DNA from: Tamarix chinensis
Lineage: Eukaryota; Streptophyta; Magnoliopsida; Caryophyllales; Tamaricaceae
Reading direction: 5' to 3'
DNA: 64,000 bases
Assembly: GCA_030549775.1 (NCBI GenBank)
Contig: CM060175.1
Coordinates: 45,764,415 to 45,828,414 of the forward strand
Shown piece after piece: positions 1 to 11,605 of this stretch (the first letter of the stretch is position 1; each line of letters begins with the position of its first letter). The position numbers were made by a program, and so were the translations under genes. Below the pieces are notes generated by a model. It worked only from the letters and a program-made list of their open reading frames with translations. It was not told the DNA's origin and made no database searches.

Positions 1-1626
1 ATCTAATTAGTGATCTAATTTGAAAGATAGAAACAATATATAACTTATAATGTTAACCAAAAGAAAACGAGAAGCACCTTACCTTAATATTGAATTTATT
101 TTCATTCTTCAGAGTTAGGAATGAAGACTCCACACATCAAGAAACTAAATAAATGAGAGCTAAATGTCAGCATACTATATTTATGAAACAACTATTTAGA
201 AATTGTTTTTTTTTACATAAGTATAGCATAACTCTCACTTAAAATTTTTATATATTCCAGAGACTATAAATAAGACCTATAGTGTAACTGTGTCTATGTA
301 AGTAATTTGCTTTTTATTCAAATTTAAATATTTCTTAAAACATTTTAAACATTAAGTAAATATTATAGTAGTGGTCATATTTGAGTGCTTTAATTGTAAA
401 TCTACAGATAAATATTACAACTACAAGGAAATTGTTTTTGATGTAAAAATATAGAAAAAACTATGGAAGAACATTCCAGAACTATACTTGTAATTTAATA
501 ATAATACTCAGTGCCCTCAAAATTTCTTGTCAAATGTCTCAAAATTTGATATTATCTTAGAATGAGATAAGAACTCAGATATTCAGAAAAAAAAAGACAA
601 AAAGATATTAATTAAACATAATTTGAATTATACTATTTTGATACAAAAAAGAAGTAATATTTGGAAAAATACACCTACATAAGTATAATGTTATCAGATC
701 TGTGAACCTTACTTCACATATAACGAACCGACAAGAAGGTCACGAAATACCTTCAACACCGGTTCTTTCAAAAGAGATTTACACAAATCTTTAAGCTGAC
801 ATTGTTACTTAATGCCAAGAAATTTCATGCAAGGTATTTTGAAATCTGAGGTTATGTGAAAAATAGAAGTCAAACAAAATCTCAGATATTTATAGAAAGA
901 AATAAAAACAAAACATTAGTTGAATATAATTGTATTCAAACATATTTTTAGACAGATGGAAATTTTTTTGAAAAAATTACCTACTTGCTTCACATAAAAT
1001 GAACAGATGCCAAGGGTAATGAATCAGCTTCAATGATCGGTTGTTGATAGTCCACTTTTGTGAATAACTAAAAATAAGAAAATATTTACACATTTGTAGT
1101 ACTTTAATCAATTTTAGAAGAGAAAGCTACTATAGATCTGAAGTTGACCCTTTTATTTGGGCGTTCTATATACATTGGATTTTGACATAAGGTGAGGACA
1201 TATGATTTTTAAACACGAGTGGAGATTAGATGGAGAAATTTATACAAAATATATGAATTGATTCAAGTAGCCAAATATGATACTTTGACTTGATAAAGAT
1301 TATTGTTCTATTTTTATGATAGACAACAAGTTTCAAGATCTAAAGTGGACGGTAGAGGATACCATGGCAATATGTAGATTTGACAGATATGATAACGGAG
1401 GAGAGGTTGGTAGGAATAAGAAAGGATAGATTCGAAAGATACGATCTAAGCATCAAGTAGTGTAGAGGGGAGCATTTAAAATAATGGAATGGTTACAACT
1501 AACGAGTGTTGGTGTGTCTACCAACCTCACCAATCATGTGAAAAATGACTTTAAGATTGAGAAGCTTAATTACGAGGCATGGGTAGACATGAATGGTAGA
1601 GATTTATTTCCAATTTTTTTTGTTCT
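1..1626. other. Unassigned A+T-rich flank
   Basis: I recognise no gene or mobile-element domain here. The stretch is A+T-rich with many homopolymer runs and contains one degenerate tandem duplication (about 531-1075). On the minus strand two short open segments near 720-795 and 985-1065 end close to GTAAG-like or follow AG-like splice signals, so decayed exons are possible but not supported by a recognisable protein. A 60-codon plus-strand reading frame at 1484-1666 runs into the start of the A1 LTR and resembles nothing I know. Confidence 0.5.
531..1075. repeat. Degenerate tandem duplication, two copies
   Basis: Two consecutive blocks resemble each other. CTCAGATATT starts at about 574 and again at 881. 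The A-rich stretch that follows, the ACCTAC word and the CTTCACATA word (712 and 988) recur in the same order. The offset is about 275-307 bp, with indels. The unit is not recognisable as a known element. Confidence 0.5.
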
Positions 1627-4600
1627 TGTAACATCACAAATTTTAATACTAAAAAAATTGTTTTAATTAGAAGTGTATAATGAAATAGTTGGGTGTTACC
1701 ACTATAATCAACATAAGTTTGGCTTACCCTACCATCCTTATGTCAATCATAAGGAAAATGATTAGAAAATTTAAAACATAATAGTAAGAAAAAAGAAAAT
1801 TTTTAATAACATTAAATAAGATTTTGGAGATCAACTCCAATTACAATAATAAAACACAACAAAAGGGATCTTATGGAACTAAGAGTCAAGAAAGGTATCC
1901 AAGTAAAACTATCATCTAGATAACATGACTTTATGCCAAAAACCTAATAAGAATAAATCACTTCTCCATATATATAACATTAAAGGCTATAAATTCATCT
2001 ACTTGGTCCTCATTGACCTACACATAAACATTTGGGTCGTCTACTCGTTGGATTGAGCAACACCCATGAAAGGATGCTTAGTGTGCTATGTAATGAGTAT
2101 AGTAATGATACAATCAAGTCGGGTTACAAGGATTCTCATAAGAAAACCATACATGCATAATTCAAAGAATACTAGATAGTTACCGATTCCTGGTCTTTCA
2201 TTAGATATAAAATATTCCAATCTTTATGTTGAGTTCAAGGACCCCACAAATCTTAAACCACTATAACGATCTAAAACACCTATCGGGGACAACATAAATG
2301 AGAAACTATTATTATCTGGTGGAACGGAGTCAACACCTCGAAAAGTAAAATACTATTGAGCCACTATTATTAAACCGATGGAACGGTCCGAAGCACCTCT
2401 CTAGGAAAATACACCTGAGCCACTATTATTATCCGGTGGAACAGACTCAACACCTCAGTCGTGACTCACCCAGTCTTTTACTTTAAATGATTAGTATATT
2501 TCCATTTATACTTTAACTCTTAATTGTATTTTCATTAACATTGATCATGGTTCCCCACTATTCTTAATCTGATAGAACAAAATGAAGCACCTATCGGAGA
2601 TAACACACACAAGAAACTATTATTATCTAGTTGAACAAACCTATATAAATACCTCGATCCAACTCACGTGATCTTTCACTGTAAATGATTAGTACCTTGT
2701 TTAGAGTTGATTATATATTATCGTGCCAAACTTATACAAATGTAAGATATATAACTTAAAAATATAAGTATGACTATGTAATTATCCTCAAAATATCATA
2801 ATACCCTCAGTATAGTCAAGGCAATCGTATTCTCCCAAAGCCTTATGAAATCCAAAACGTATAAATTTCCAATCAATATTCAAAGTACATATCCTTAGTT
2901 TCTTATAGATTTCTTGTATCCAACATTAGACCCAAACACATACTTACAAAACTTCATTAGTCTCAAGAATATCATTTAATAGCACTTCTATAAATAAATT
3001 TTTTAATACAACATACTCAACAAAAACGCATATACAAAAATACAAATATCACATAAATCCTTAGCTATAACATGTATCTGCACCAACAAGGACACTTGGC
3101 TCTATGCACGTAAGTCTTATATCTCCTTCGAGATCACTGATCACCTATAAAATAAGATAAAACATGACTAGGATTGAAGATAAAAAAAATTGAGAGGGAA
3201 GTTAATGTAGAGGAGGGTAAAAATGGAATTCACTGGAGTTAAATGGAAACTTGAATTGCATGAAAGTTTAGAATAATGTGTGGTAGAGCTATGGTTAAAT
3301 TTTGGTTGTGTTTAGACAAGGTTTGGGGTGAAAATATGGGTGCATGGAAGAAAAAAAAAGAAGTCACATGGCTAGGCAATGTAAAAGTTACATGGCTATA
3401 GAGCAACAGTGCACAACAAATTGAGAGGAAAAAAGACGCACGGCTACATGGTGCAAAGATTGCACAGTTATGCAGTAGTAGGCCGAGATAAAAAAGGATA
3501 CAAGACCAGGTGGTGGAAACATTACACGATAGTGTAGCACTAGGATGCGAGAAAAATAAAAGATGCACAGCCAAGCAGTGCAAGAGTTACACAGCTAAAC
3601 AACAAGAGATATAAGTGTTTTATGGCGAAGGCCATGCACCAGGCGATGCATAGGCCATACACTCTACAAAATTGCAACAAATGAGGGAATAAGAAGGGAA
3701 AAGAGACAGTGGTTGGCGGCTATGGCTATTAACGATGAGGGGGAAGGAGGGGTTGACCTTGGTAGTTCATCCACCAAAAAAATAGTGGCAAATGGTGGCC
3801 GAGGTGATGATTGGTGGTTTATTGGGTAGTGAAAATGCCAAAAATAGAGAAAGAAAGAGGAAGAAGAAGGAGGAAGGAGAAGGTACAAGAGAAGAAGGTT
3901 GGGGAGGTGATGGATGACAATAAAATAGAGGGATGGAGGGGTAAATATACTAGTATGGTGGCATGCTAAGGAGGAGAATGGCAGAGGGGGTGACAACGAT
4001 GACAATGATAATCAGTTGAGAAGAATAAAAGATAAAGGCTAGGGGTGATGGTGATGGTCAAAATTAATGGAGATCAAGCAGAGGCACAAGGGGCGATGAT
4101 GATGATGATGGAACACGAAGGAGAAGTGCATGGAAGAGGAAAGTAGGGAGTGTGATGGTGATGGTGGCTGGTGGTTGAAACAGAGTAGTAATAGAGTGTG
4201 ATGGTGGTGTATGTAGGGGAAGAGAAGAAGAAGAAGAAGAAGAAGAAGAAGAAAAAGAAGAAGAAGAAGAAGATAGGCACAATAGTGGTAGGGATGATGG
4301 TGTCATGGCGCATGTGGGAGACAAGGTGATGGGGGTGGTGCAAAGGTGCCAAACTCCTTCATGCCACAAGAAGAATAGGGCACAAGAGAAGAATGAAAAA
4401 GAAAGGAAAAGAAAAAAAATAAGAAAAGGGAAGAGAGGAATAAAAGAAAAGGAAAAAGAGAGAAGGTTTAGGGGATTTGGATTAGATTAGGTAATTTTAG
4501 ATTAGCCATGTAATTTAGATTAGTGGAAATTTTAGCGGGTTTTGATTTTAATTTATGAATTACAGTTTATCTTAATCAAGGTTTCATTTTGGTAATAAGA

Positions 4601-4700
4601 AACTTGGTTAAGGATAAAAATAAGATTTCTTGAGACTAGGATAAGGATGTAAGGAAAGCGATCTCGAGGGTTAAGTTCTAAGAGTCGATAGTATATTACA
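1627..4700 (-). repeat. A1 3' LTR (left copy)
   Basis: It starts TGTAACATCAC and ends GTATATTACA, so the TG...CA ends are present; a polypurine-tract complement follows directly. It aligns by eye with 7674-9484 over most of its length. In plus-strand order it holds the opening block; repeated CACTATTAT...GGTGGAACGG modules (about 2300-2640); a middle block absent from the right copy (about 2490-3600); a purine-rich block (3640-4470) with a (GAA)n run; and an A+T-rich end. Long minus-strand reading frames across the purine block are compositional and are not genes. Confidence 0.8.
4221..4274. repeat. (GAA)n microsatellite in the A1 LTR
   Basis: About 54 bases of nearly uninterrupted GAA/AAG triplets lie inside the purine-rich part of the left LTR. 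The right LTR has only a short GAA run near 9025-9045, so the run expanded or shrank after insertion. Confidence 0.85.
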
Positions 4701-4722
4701 AGGTACTGCCCCCTTAAAAGAG
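4701..4722 (-). other. A1 polypurine tract
   Basis: On the minus strand the sequence is CTTTTAAGGGGGCAGTACCT, directly upstream of the 3' LTR. Polypurine tracts prime plus-strand DNA synthesis. The same TTTTAAGGGGG core occurs at the equivalent place in A2 (16771-16784) and B (30405-30418). Confidence 0.75.
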
Positions 4723-4737
4723 AGAAACCCTTGTGGT

Positions 4738-6000
4738 AGGTCAACTTGATATAATAGTCCTTCACTAACTCTAGCTATCTCCTCTGCCTCGTATTCAACT
4801 CCTCGGAACGAATATATACTCGAGGCTCTTATGGTTGATTAAAAATCTACATTGTGTCCATACAAATAGTGCGTCCAAATCTTCAACACAAAAACAACTG
4901 CAGCTAACTCTAAATCATGTGTCAAGTAATTCTTCTCATACTGCGTAACTTACGAAAAGCATAAGCCACTACCTTACCATGCTGCATTAATACACAACCT
5001 AGTCAATGCTTCAATGTGTCATTGTAGACCTCAAACCCATCAAATCCTAATGGTAGAGTCAAATCTAGTATTGTAGTTAATCACTACTTCAACTCCTAAA
5101 ATGCTCCCTCCTAAGCATCATCTCATTAAAACTTAGTCGTATTCTTCAAAAGTTTCATTAAAGGACGAGTTATCTTAGAGAAATTCTAAACAAAGCATTT
5201 GTAGTACCCAGCCAAACCTAGGAAACTACGTACCTTGGGAACACTAGTGGGGGCCTTCCACTCAATTACTGCTAGAATCTTTGTCGTGTCCATGCTGACT
5301 CCTCTCGTTGACACCACATGACCTACGAATGCAACCTCTGAAACTAAAACTCTCACTTAGAGAGTTTAGCATACAACTTGTGCTTTTGAAGGAGTGATAA
5401 AATCATCTGTAGATGCTATTGATGCTCCTCTCTACTCTGAGACTATATCAAAATATCGTTGATGAAAGCCACAAAAAACTGATCATGGAATCGTAGAAAG
5501 ATCCTCGTCATCAAATCTATAAAAATACTAGGCACATTAGTGAGCCCAAAAGGCATCATTGTAGGCATCATCATAAACTCGTAGAGCCCATATCGTGTCC
5601 TAAAGGATGTTTTTATGATGTATGCCTCAATAATGCATATCTGATCATAATCCAACCTCAAGTCAATCTTTGAGAAAATTGAAGTACCCCAAAGCTGATC
5701 AAACAAGTAATTGATCCTTGGAAGTGGATATTGGTTCTTCATTGTCAACTAGTTTAGACCCTAATACTCTATACATAGACGAAGTCTCCCATCCTTCATC
5801 TTTACAAACAATACTAGTGCTCCTTATGGATACACACTCTTTCGAACGTACCCATGAGCCACTAGATCCTCTAGTTGAGTCTTCCACTCCCACAACTCTA
5901 CCAATGTCATACGATAAGGTACCTTCAAAACTGGCTCCACCCCTGGTGCTAACTCAATGGTGAAGTCTATCTCCCAAACCACGGGCATACCTAGTATCTT
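4738..6000 (-). pseudogene. pol: A1 pol remnant: reverse transcriptase and RNase H
   Basis: This is the enzyme that copies element RNA into DNA. Reading the minus strand from 6000 downward, the RT fingers (EIDFTIELAPG, then PYRM), [67 protein letters not shown] and PFGLTN all match Ty3/gypsy RT. The catalytic F-x-D-D box reads FIND, so one aspartate is lost. The thumb/connection follows (LYAKLSK, then a degenerate FLGHVVS and SFLG region), then RNase H ending in LELVKDYYIKLTYHKG. After that codon run the frame drops directly into polypurine-tract sequence, so integrase and chromodomain are deleted. Several Trp and Arg codons are now stops. It is non-functional. Confidence 0.88.
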
Positions 6001-6240
6001 TTCTAGAAAAATGTTAGAAAAATCTTGAAAAATCGAGATATCCTTTAATGTTGATAAATCCTTATTTAGCTCCTAAACTCCACACAAATATATAGGGTAA
6101 CCCCTCTAGACCAACGGACACAACATGTGGGCAGATACGACCTTCATCATAGGTTTAGACTTGTATCTCCTGTAAGAGACCCTAGCACCCTAAGGCCCCC
6201 ACAACACAACTTTCTCCTATGCACAATCTATTACGGCCCA

Positions 6241-6516
6241 CTATTTCTCCAACATATCCATCCCAAGGATAGCATCAAAATCTTGTAAGTCTAACTTAAC
6301 CAAGTTCACTAGGAAGTCTACCCCGCTTATCTCTAAAGACACATTTGAGTAGATCCTAGTGTAATCCAATATATCCCCAGAAGGTAACATCACAGAAATA
6401 GACACACTAGCAGATGGAGATAATGTAGCTTTAGCAACGAAAGCAGAAGATACAAATGCCAAGGATGCTCCCGAATCAAACAACACATACACTGGTAATG
6501 AATGGATGGAAAACAT
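6241..6516 (-). pseudogene. pol: A1 retroviral-type aspartic protease (fragment of pol)
   Basis: A 91-residue open stretch on the minus strand has the active-site signature VLFDSGASLAFVS and, about 55 residues later, VDFLVNLVKLDLQDFDAILGMDMLEK. This is the hallmark pair of the RVP_2-type protease of plant Ty3/gypsy elements (DSGA, then ILGMDWL). The catalytic Asp and both flanking residues are kept. The usual Trp of GMDWL is Met. The enzyme would cleave Gag-Pol in the virus-like particle. It lies between the gag remnant and RT in the expected order, and stops in the linkers on both sides show it is no longer part of an open polyprotein. Confidence 0.88.
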
Positions 6517-6529
6517 ATTAATGACTACA

Positions 6530-7673
6530 TCTAGTTGTCGATCAGCATCTACTTAGCTAATCACATTCAGGTGCCCGCTTGAGTGTCCTTCTTGGTATCC
6601 TCCATGATACCCTATGGAACCCTACATCTGTTCTCCTCCTCTCTGAGGGAAAGAATGAGGCTCCTACAATCTCCCTTTAGTCTCCCTATATGATATATTG
6701 GCTGGGGTTGGTGCCCTCTACTAAAACTATTGTTGTGGCGGCCGGTAGGTTCATTATTAATATACTATCGAGGTACAAGTGCTCTTTGCTGACACTAACA
6801 CGCAAAAGATTAGTGGCCCAGCTAACCTTACATCCTACACTAAATACGAGTTCCCTAAAAATTTTACCCCGGATGATCCCGGCAGTAGAAATGACACATG
6901 AATCACCTCACCTATCCAATAGGTTCGCTTTGCCCACCAACCTGACCCCTAGGCTATCAACTCAAAGGTCCACTTCTCCAGAGATGAATCCTACCTCTAG
7001 AACCCTGTGCCTCTAGATTCCTATTTTCTAGAATTGATGTATGCTCCTATACAATAGTAGTGGCAACACAAGCCTGCTTGTATAAGGTGGCTAAGTCCTG
7101 AAAAGCTATGATAGCCATCATCATCCAGATGCTGAAGTGGAGAACCTACTCATACTGATACACAATGGTAGACTCACTAGCATCTATCCCTAATGCAAAC
7201 ATTAACACTTCTGAGAATTGAGTGTGGTACTGCCTCATGGTCATGCCTCCTTGAGTCAACTACATGAATTCCTTTAGCTTAACCTTCTTGAGACTCTCGG
7301 GATAAACCTTGTTGCCGATTGTTATCTTGAAGTCCTCCCAACAAATCAGTGGTCCTCTCTAGGCACGAGGACCTACCCACCAAGTGTCGGCTACTCCTCA
7401 GAGAAATAAGGCTGCAATGCTTGCCTTTTGAGCAGGTGGGAATCTACTACCTCATATATTATGTCCATATCCTGGATCCATCCCTCTAGGATAACTAGGT
7501 CCTTGACACTGACATAAAGTGGCGGGTGATGTCCTATAACCCTCCAAAGCTGTTCTTCGCCACTACCTTCCTGTGGGTAACAAGGAGGTGGAGGTAGTAG
7601 CTGAGGCTGAGGTGGTGGACGCTTGACAAACTCAATGAATGCCTCAAAAATTTTTTCAAGACGACCAATGCAA
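6530..7673 (-). pseudogene. gag: A1 gag remnant
   Basis: Gag forms the particle and packages the RNA. From about 7590 downward the minus strand shows HHPPLYVSVKDLVILEGWIQ, then (after a frameshift) ADTWW, CWEDFKITIGNKVYPESLKK, and LKEFM followed by TQGGMTMRQYHTQFSEV. These are the landmarks of the retrotransposon gag domain in Tekay-type elements. A zinc-knuckle position near 6860-6905 keeps its histidine and the G-E spacing but has lost all three cysteines. A Pro-rich segment lies near 7580-7625. The 5' end is cut off by a junction with LTR sequence at about 7673, so no start codon or primer site remains. Confidence 0.82.
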
Positions 7674-9484
7674 TTGTTATATCAATCACAAGGCATAACA
7701 ATTAGAAAACTTAAAACATGATAGTAAAAAATGAGGTAACTTTTAATAACATCAAATAAGCGTTTGAAGATTAATTTCGATTACAATATGAAAATACAAG
7801 AAAAGCAATTCCATGGAACTAAGAATCAAAAAAGGTATTCGGGTAAAATTATAATCCGCATAACATGACTCTACACCCAAAAACTTATATGAATAAATCA
7901 ATCATCTGCATATATGGCATCTAAGGCTGCAAATTCATGTTCTTAGTCCTCATCGACCTATATGTAAACATCTTGGTCATTTACTTGTGGGATTGAGCAA
8001 CTCCCATAAAATGGATGATCAATATGATACGTAATGATTAAGGTAATGGTATAGTCAAGTAGGGTTACAATAATTCTCATAAGAAAATCATACATGCATA
8101 ATTTAAAGAATAATAAAAAGTTATTAATTCCAGGTCTTTCATTATGTTTACCATATATTAATCTTTATTTTACATTGAGTTCAAGAACCCCACTATTTTT
8201 AAACCAGTGGAACGGTATGAAATACCTCTCAGGGACAACATACCCGAGGCACTATTATTATCTAGTGAAACGGAGCCAAAAACTCCCAAAGTAATATACT
8301 CTTAAGCCACTATTCTTAAACCGATGAAATGATCTGAAGTACCTCTCGCAGATAACACACCCAATCCACTATTATCATCTAGTGGAATAGACTCAACACC
8401 TCTTTCTTGACTCAAATAATCTTTCACTTTGAATTTAAGTGTTTTACGGCCGTACAGTAGGCGGTGCATAGGTTGTGCACTCTACAACAATAAAACGAAC
8501 GAGGGGAAGAAGAAGGAAAATGAGGCAGTGGTCGACGCTGATGGTCGGCGATGCGAGGGAAAAGGTTGGGCCAAATTTAGTGGTCGGTCCAGTAGCCAAA
8601 TAGCGACAAGTGGTGGTTGAGGTGATGCTTGGTGGTTGATTGGGTGGTGCGATTGCCAAAAATGGAGAAAGACGGAGGAAGGAGGAAGGAGAAGGTAGAA
8701 CAAAAGAAGGTTGGGGAGATAATGGATGATAATAAAATGGAGGGATGTAGGGGTATATATACTACTATAGTAGCATTCCATGGAGGAGAATGGCAGAGGG
8801 GATGACGAAAAGGACAATACTAAGAAGCTGAGAAGAATAAAAAAAATGCTAAGGGTGATGGTGATGGTCAAAATTGATGGAGATAAGGTAGAGGCATAAG
8901 GGGTGATGATGGCACATGAAGGAGATGTGCACGGAAGAGGAAAGTAGGGAGTGTGATGGTGATGGTGGTTGATGGTCAAAACATAGTAGCAGTAGAGTAT
9001 GATGGTGGTGTGTGTTGGGGAAGAGAAGAAGAAGAAGAGGAAGAATCTAGGCACAAGGGTGGTAGGGATGATTGTGTGATAGTGCATGTGGGTGACAAGG
9101 TGATGAGGGTGGTGTAAAGGAGCCAAACTCCTTTCACACCACAAGGAAAAAATGGTGCAGGAGAAGAAGGAAAAGGAAAAGAAAAGAAAAGGAAGAAAAG
9201 GGAAAAAAATAAGGAAAAGAAAAGGAGAAAGGGAGAAAAGTTAGTGCATTAGGATTAGATTAGGTAATTTTGAATTAGCCAAATAATTTTGATTAGTGGA
9301 AATTTTAGTGGGTTTTTATGTTTGTTTACGAACTACGGTTTATCCGAATTAAGGTTTCTGTTTCTGGTAAATAAGAAATTTTTTTAAGGCTAGAAATAAG
9401 ATTTATTGGGATTAGAATCAATTTAAGGTGCTCATGACACGGGATTAAGCTAAGAAAATTTTCAGGGTAATATAGTTTTGGCAA
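7674..9484 (-). repeat. A1 5' LTR (right copy, truncated and internally deleted)
   Basis: It is homologous to 1690-4700. The outer 50-60 bases that should adjoin the primer site are missing. About 1.1 kb corresponding to roughly 2490-3600 of the left copy is deleted at a junction near 8430. The CACTATTAT/GGTGGAACGG modules are kept at about 8190, 8248, 8307 and 8364, and the purine-rich block lies at 8480-9250. The far end is set where similarity to the left LTR fades near 9480. Confidence 0.75.
8754..8761 (-). promoter_or_regulatory. Candidate TATA box of the A1 LTR
   Basis: TATATATA preceded on the plus strand by GGGG lies inside the purine-rich block. In the A2 and D1 LTRs the equivalent position reads GGGGTATTTATA, that is TATAAATA on the element strand. 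The matching spot in the left A1 LTR (about 3941-3950) is mutated. The assignment rests on motif and position only. Confidence 0.45.
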
Positions 9485-9889
9485 TCTGGACCGAAACAAA
9501 CCAATGGGTATGATTGTTTCATGCATAAATGAACTGTACATATGGGCCTAATTGTGTTTCTTTTAGGTAATCCGTGTAAGTTTCATTTGGCGATTTAGAT
9601 TTCCTTAAGTTTAATTCAACTAATAAGATGGAGGTAATGTGTGTATTTTTTGTTAACATTTAAATATAATTCTACATTTAATGTAGGTTATATTAACTAA
9701 TTAATTAATTAATCAATTATAGAAATAAAATTTACTAACATTATATAAATCTAATAATTAGTTATTTCTTTTTTATTATTAATTGATACATATTAATTAA
9801 GTTATTTATAATACTGTGATTATATTTTTATATTAAAGAATAATTATAATATAATTATGGATTTATAATATAGTCGTATTACATTATGT
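9485..9889. other. Unassigned A+T-rich spacer
   Basis: It is very A+T-rich, with TTAATTAATTAA-type runs near 9695-9715. No coding similarity or repeat-family match was seen. The 5' part of the Helitron (Rep domain and the TC terminus) should lie on this side but is not recognisable. Confidence 0.4.
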
Positions 9890-11530
9890 GAAGAACGTGA
9901 GAGATCTATCTAATCTTAATGAGGAGCAATGTAATGTCTACAACACTGTAATCAATGTTATTCAATCAACTTTAGGTGGTGTGCTTTTTTTTGGGGTAAT
10001 TAATTAAGGATATATTACCAAATGGAGATAGGTAGAAAGAGTTTCAATTACAAAAATCCAAGGGGCATACCCCTAGTAAGCTAATACCATCCATCTATCA
10101 AGACTACTTAGGTACTTTTTAATATGAACATTTCTTGCATCAATAAATCTAACAAAAATCTCAGAAATAATCTGCTTAATAGTAGTTGTAGGATTCCTTT
10201 GGTGGTGTATTCTTTGTATACAGATATGGAGGTACTAGGAAGACATTTATATGGAAGACACTATCAACATCTCTAAGATATAATGGAGATATTATGTTTA
10301 ATGTGACATCAAATGGAATAGCTTTTTTTTTATTACCAAGAGGAATAACGACTCATTCTCGATTCAAGATTCCTATAAATCCCAATGAAGATTCAACGTG
10401 TAATATCAAGCAAAGTAGTCCACTAGTAGCATTGATTATAAGGTGAAAGCTCATAATTTGGGATGAAGCTCTAATGATGCATAGATATTGTTTTGAAGCT
10501 TTGGATAAAACCATGAGGGATATTTTATGATTCACAAATGAATCAAGCTCTAATAAGCCATTTGGAGAAAAATTGATTGTTTTTTGTGGAGATTTTAGGC
10601 AAATACTTCTAGTCATTCTAAAAGGAAGTCCACAAGACATTATTCATGCAACTATTAACTATTTATACATATGGAGGGACTGGAAGGTCTTATGATTGAC
10701 CAAAAACATGAGCCTTCAAAATGTTATTTCAACTAATGAATTAGCTAATTTGAAAGATTTTTCAAATTGGATTGCTAGCATTGGATATGGAGTAATCGGA
10801 GGTCCCAATGATGGTTGCAACAATTGATAGTTTATGAAAATATTGTGATGATCCAACTGTAGCTATTGTGGAAAGCACCTGTCCAGGATTTAAGGAAAAA
10901 ATAACTCATGATACCTGTTTTCAAGGGAGATTAATATTAGCACCTACTATTGACATTATTGAATCCTGTTAACATTATTGATCAATATCAGCAAAAAAGA
11001 AGATGCATTTGAGCTCAGATTTGAAATACATGTCAGATTCAAATAATATTTTGTTACAAGATCAACACACTCCAGAATTTATAAAATCAATTAAGTGTTT
11101 TGGTGTGCCCAATCATTTTCTAAACTTGAAGATTGGTACACTAATTAATATAGATCATTTCCTTGGTGTATGTAATGGAACAAATATGGTTATTACAAAT
11201 CTAGGATCACATGTCTTAGAAGCATAAATCTTTGGTGGAGGTAATGCCAGCCATAAAGTTTTATGATTGAGAATTTCACTAACACAGTCTGATTGAAGAT
11301 TGCCTTACTACTATTAACCTTTATTTTTTTAAAAAATCTAGTATTTAGTCATGGTCAACTATATGTTACTGTTTCTAGACTTCCAAATCATTGAGGTTTG
11401 AAAATCCTGATATGTGATGACAATAATGATGAAAGTGACTCAACAAAAAATATTTTATATAAAGAAGTCTTTCAAAATATTGGATCATATAATTTTATCT
11501 ATAATATATCTACATATTATTTTAGCTAAT
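9890..11530 (+). pseudogene. Helitron PIF1-like helicase (broken)
   Basis: Plant Helitrons encode a superfamily 1 helicase that unwinds DNA during rolling-circle transposition. The plus strand reads LNEEQCNVYNTVI before the insertion and GGVFFVYRYGGTRKTFIW after it. This is the Walker A motif with the Gly before Lys changed to Arg, so ATP binding is probably lost. Downstream follow NEDSTCNIKQSSPL, a kept Walker B (IIWDEALMM, about 10455-10485), CFEALDKTMRDIL, FCGDFRQIL (about 10587-10613), DIIHATIN, and LTKNMSLQN. A 74-codon open piece (11003-11227) holds TPEFIKSIKCFGVPNH, VCNGTNMVITNLGSHVLEA and lacks the ML(L)RN segment. The C-terminal motif VFSHGQLYVTVSRL precedes KILICDDN and YKEVFQNI. 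Internal stops occur throughout. Confidence 0.9.
9983..10196 (-). mobile_element. Short poly-A retroposon (LINE/SINE-like 3' fragment) in the helicase
   Basis: About 214 bases interrupt the helicase codons for GGVFFVY. Flanks read CTTTAGGTGGTGT (9970-9982) and CTTTGGTGGTGT (10197-10208), a target-site duplication differing by one base. On the minus strand the insert ends in ACCCCAAAAAAAAGC, a short A tail. It carries GGGGTATGCCCCTTGG and TTTTTGTAATTG words that recall plant LINE 3' untranslated regions; that recall is from general knowledge and is not a match. No promoter boxes of a SINE were identified, so a 5'-truncated LINE is the more likely reading. Confidence 0.7.
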
Positions 11531-11605
11531 GTACATTAAATTAATATTTATTAAATTTTCTACATACTAACATACTCAAATGACAATATTAATTTATAGT
11601 TCCAC

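Larger units (their letters stand above)
1627..9484 (-). mobile_element. A1: decayed Ty3/gypsy (Tekay-like) LTR retrotransposon
   Basis: Two direct repeats (1627-4700 and 7674 to about 9484) flank an internal region that, read on the minus strand, runs gag, protease, reverse transcriptase, RNase H, polypurine tract. This is the Ty3/gypsy order. Integrase is missing: RNase H codons lead directly into the polypurine tract. The primer-binding site, leader, gag start and outer part of the 5' LTR are also missing, because gag runs directly into LTR sequence near 7673. The left LTR is about 1.1 kb longer than the right one because the right copy has an internal deletion. Neither LTR pair nor coding frame is intact, so the copy is old and immobile on its own. 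The Tekay/Del placement is inferred from the related copies in this window. Confidence 0.85.

Noticed and set aside
1484..1666. 60-codon plus-strand frame, with a faint likeness to LNYEAW-type words of Copia gag
   Set aside because: It ends inside the A1 LTR start and has no supporting gag or pol motifs or LTR nearby.
8482..9144. 220-codon minus-strand reading frame
   Set aside because: It lies wholly in the purine-rich block of the A1 right LTR; the left LTR counterpart (3640-4470) has several broken overlapping frames in its place.
10353..10640. 95-codon minus-strand frame
   Set aside because: Antisense of the Helitron helicase; the plus strand carries Walker B and GDFRQIL.
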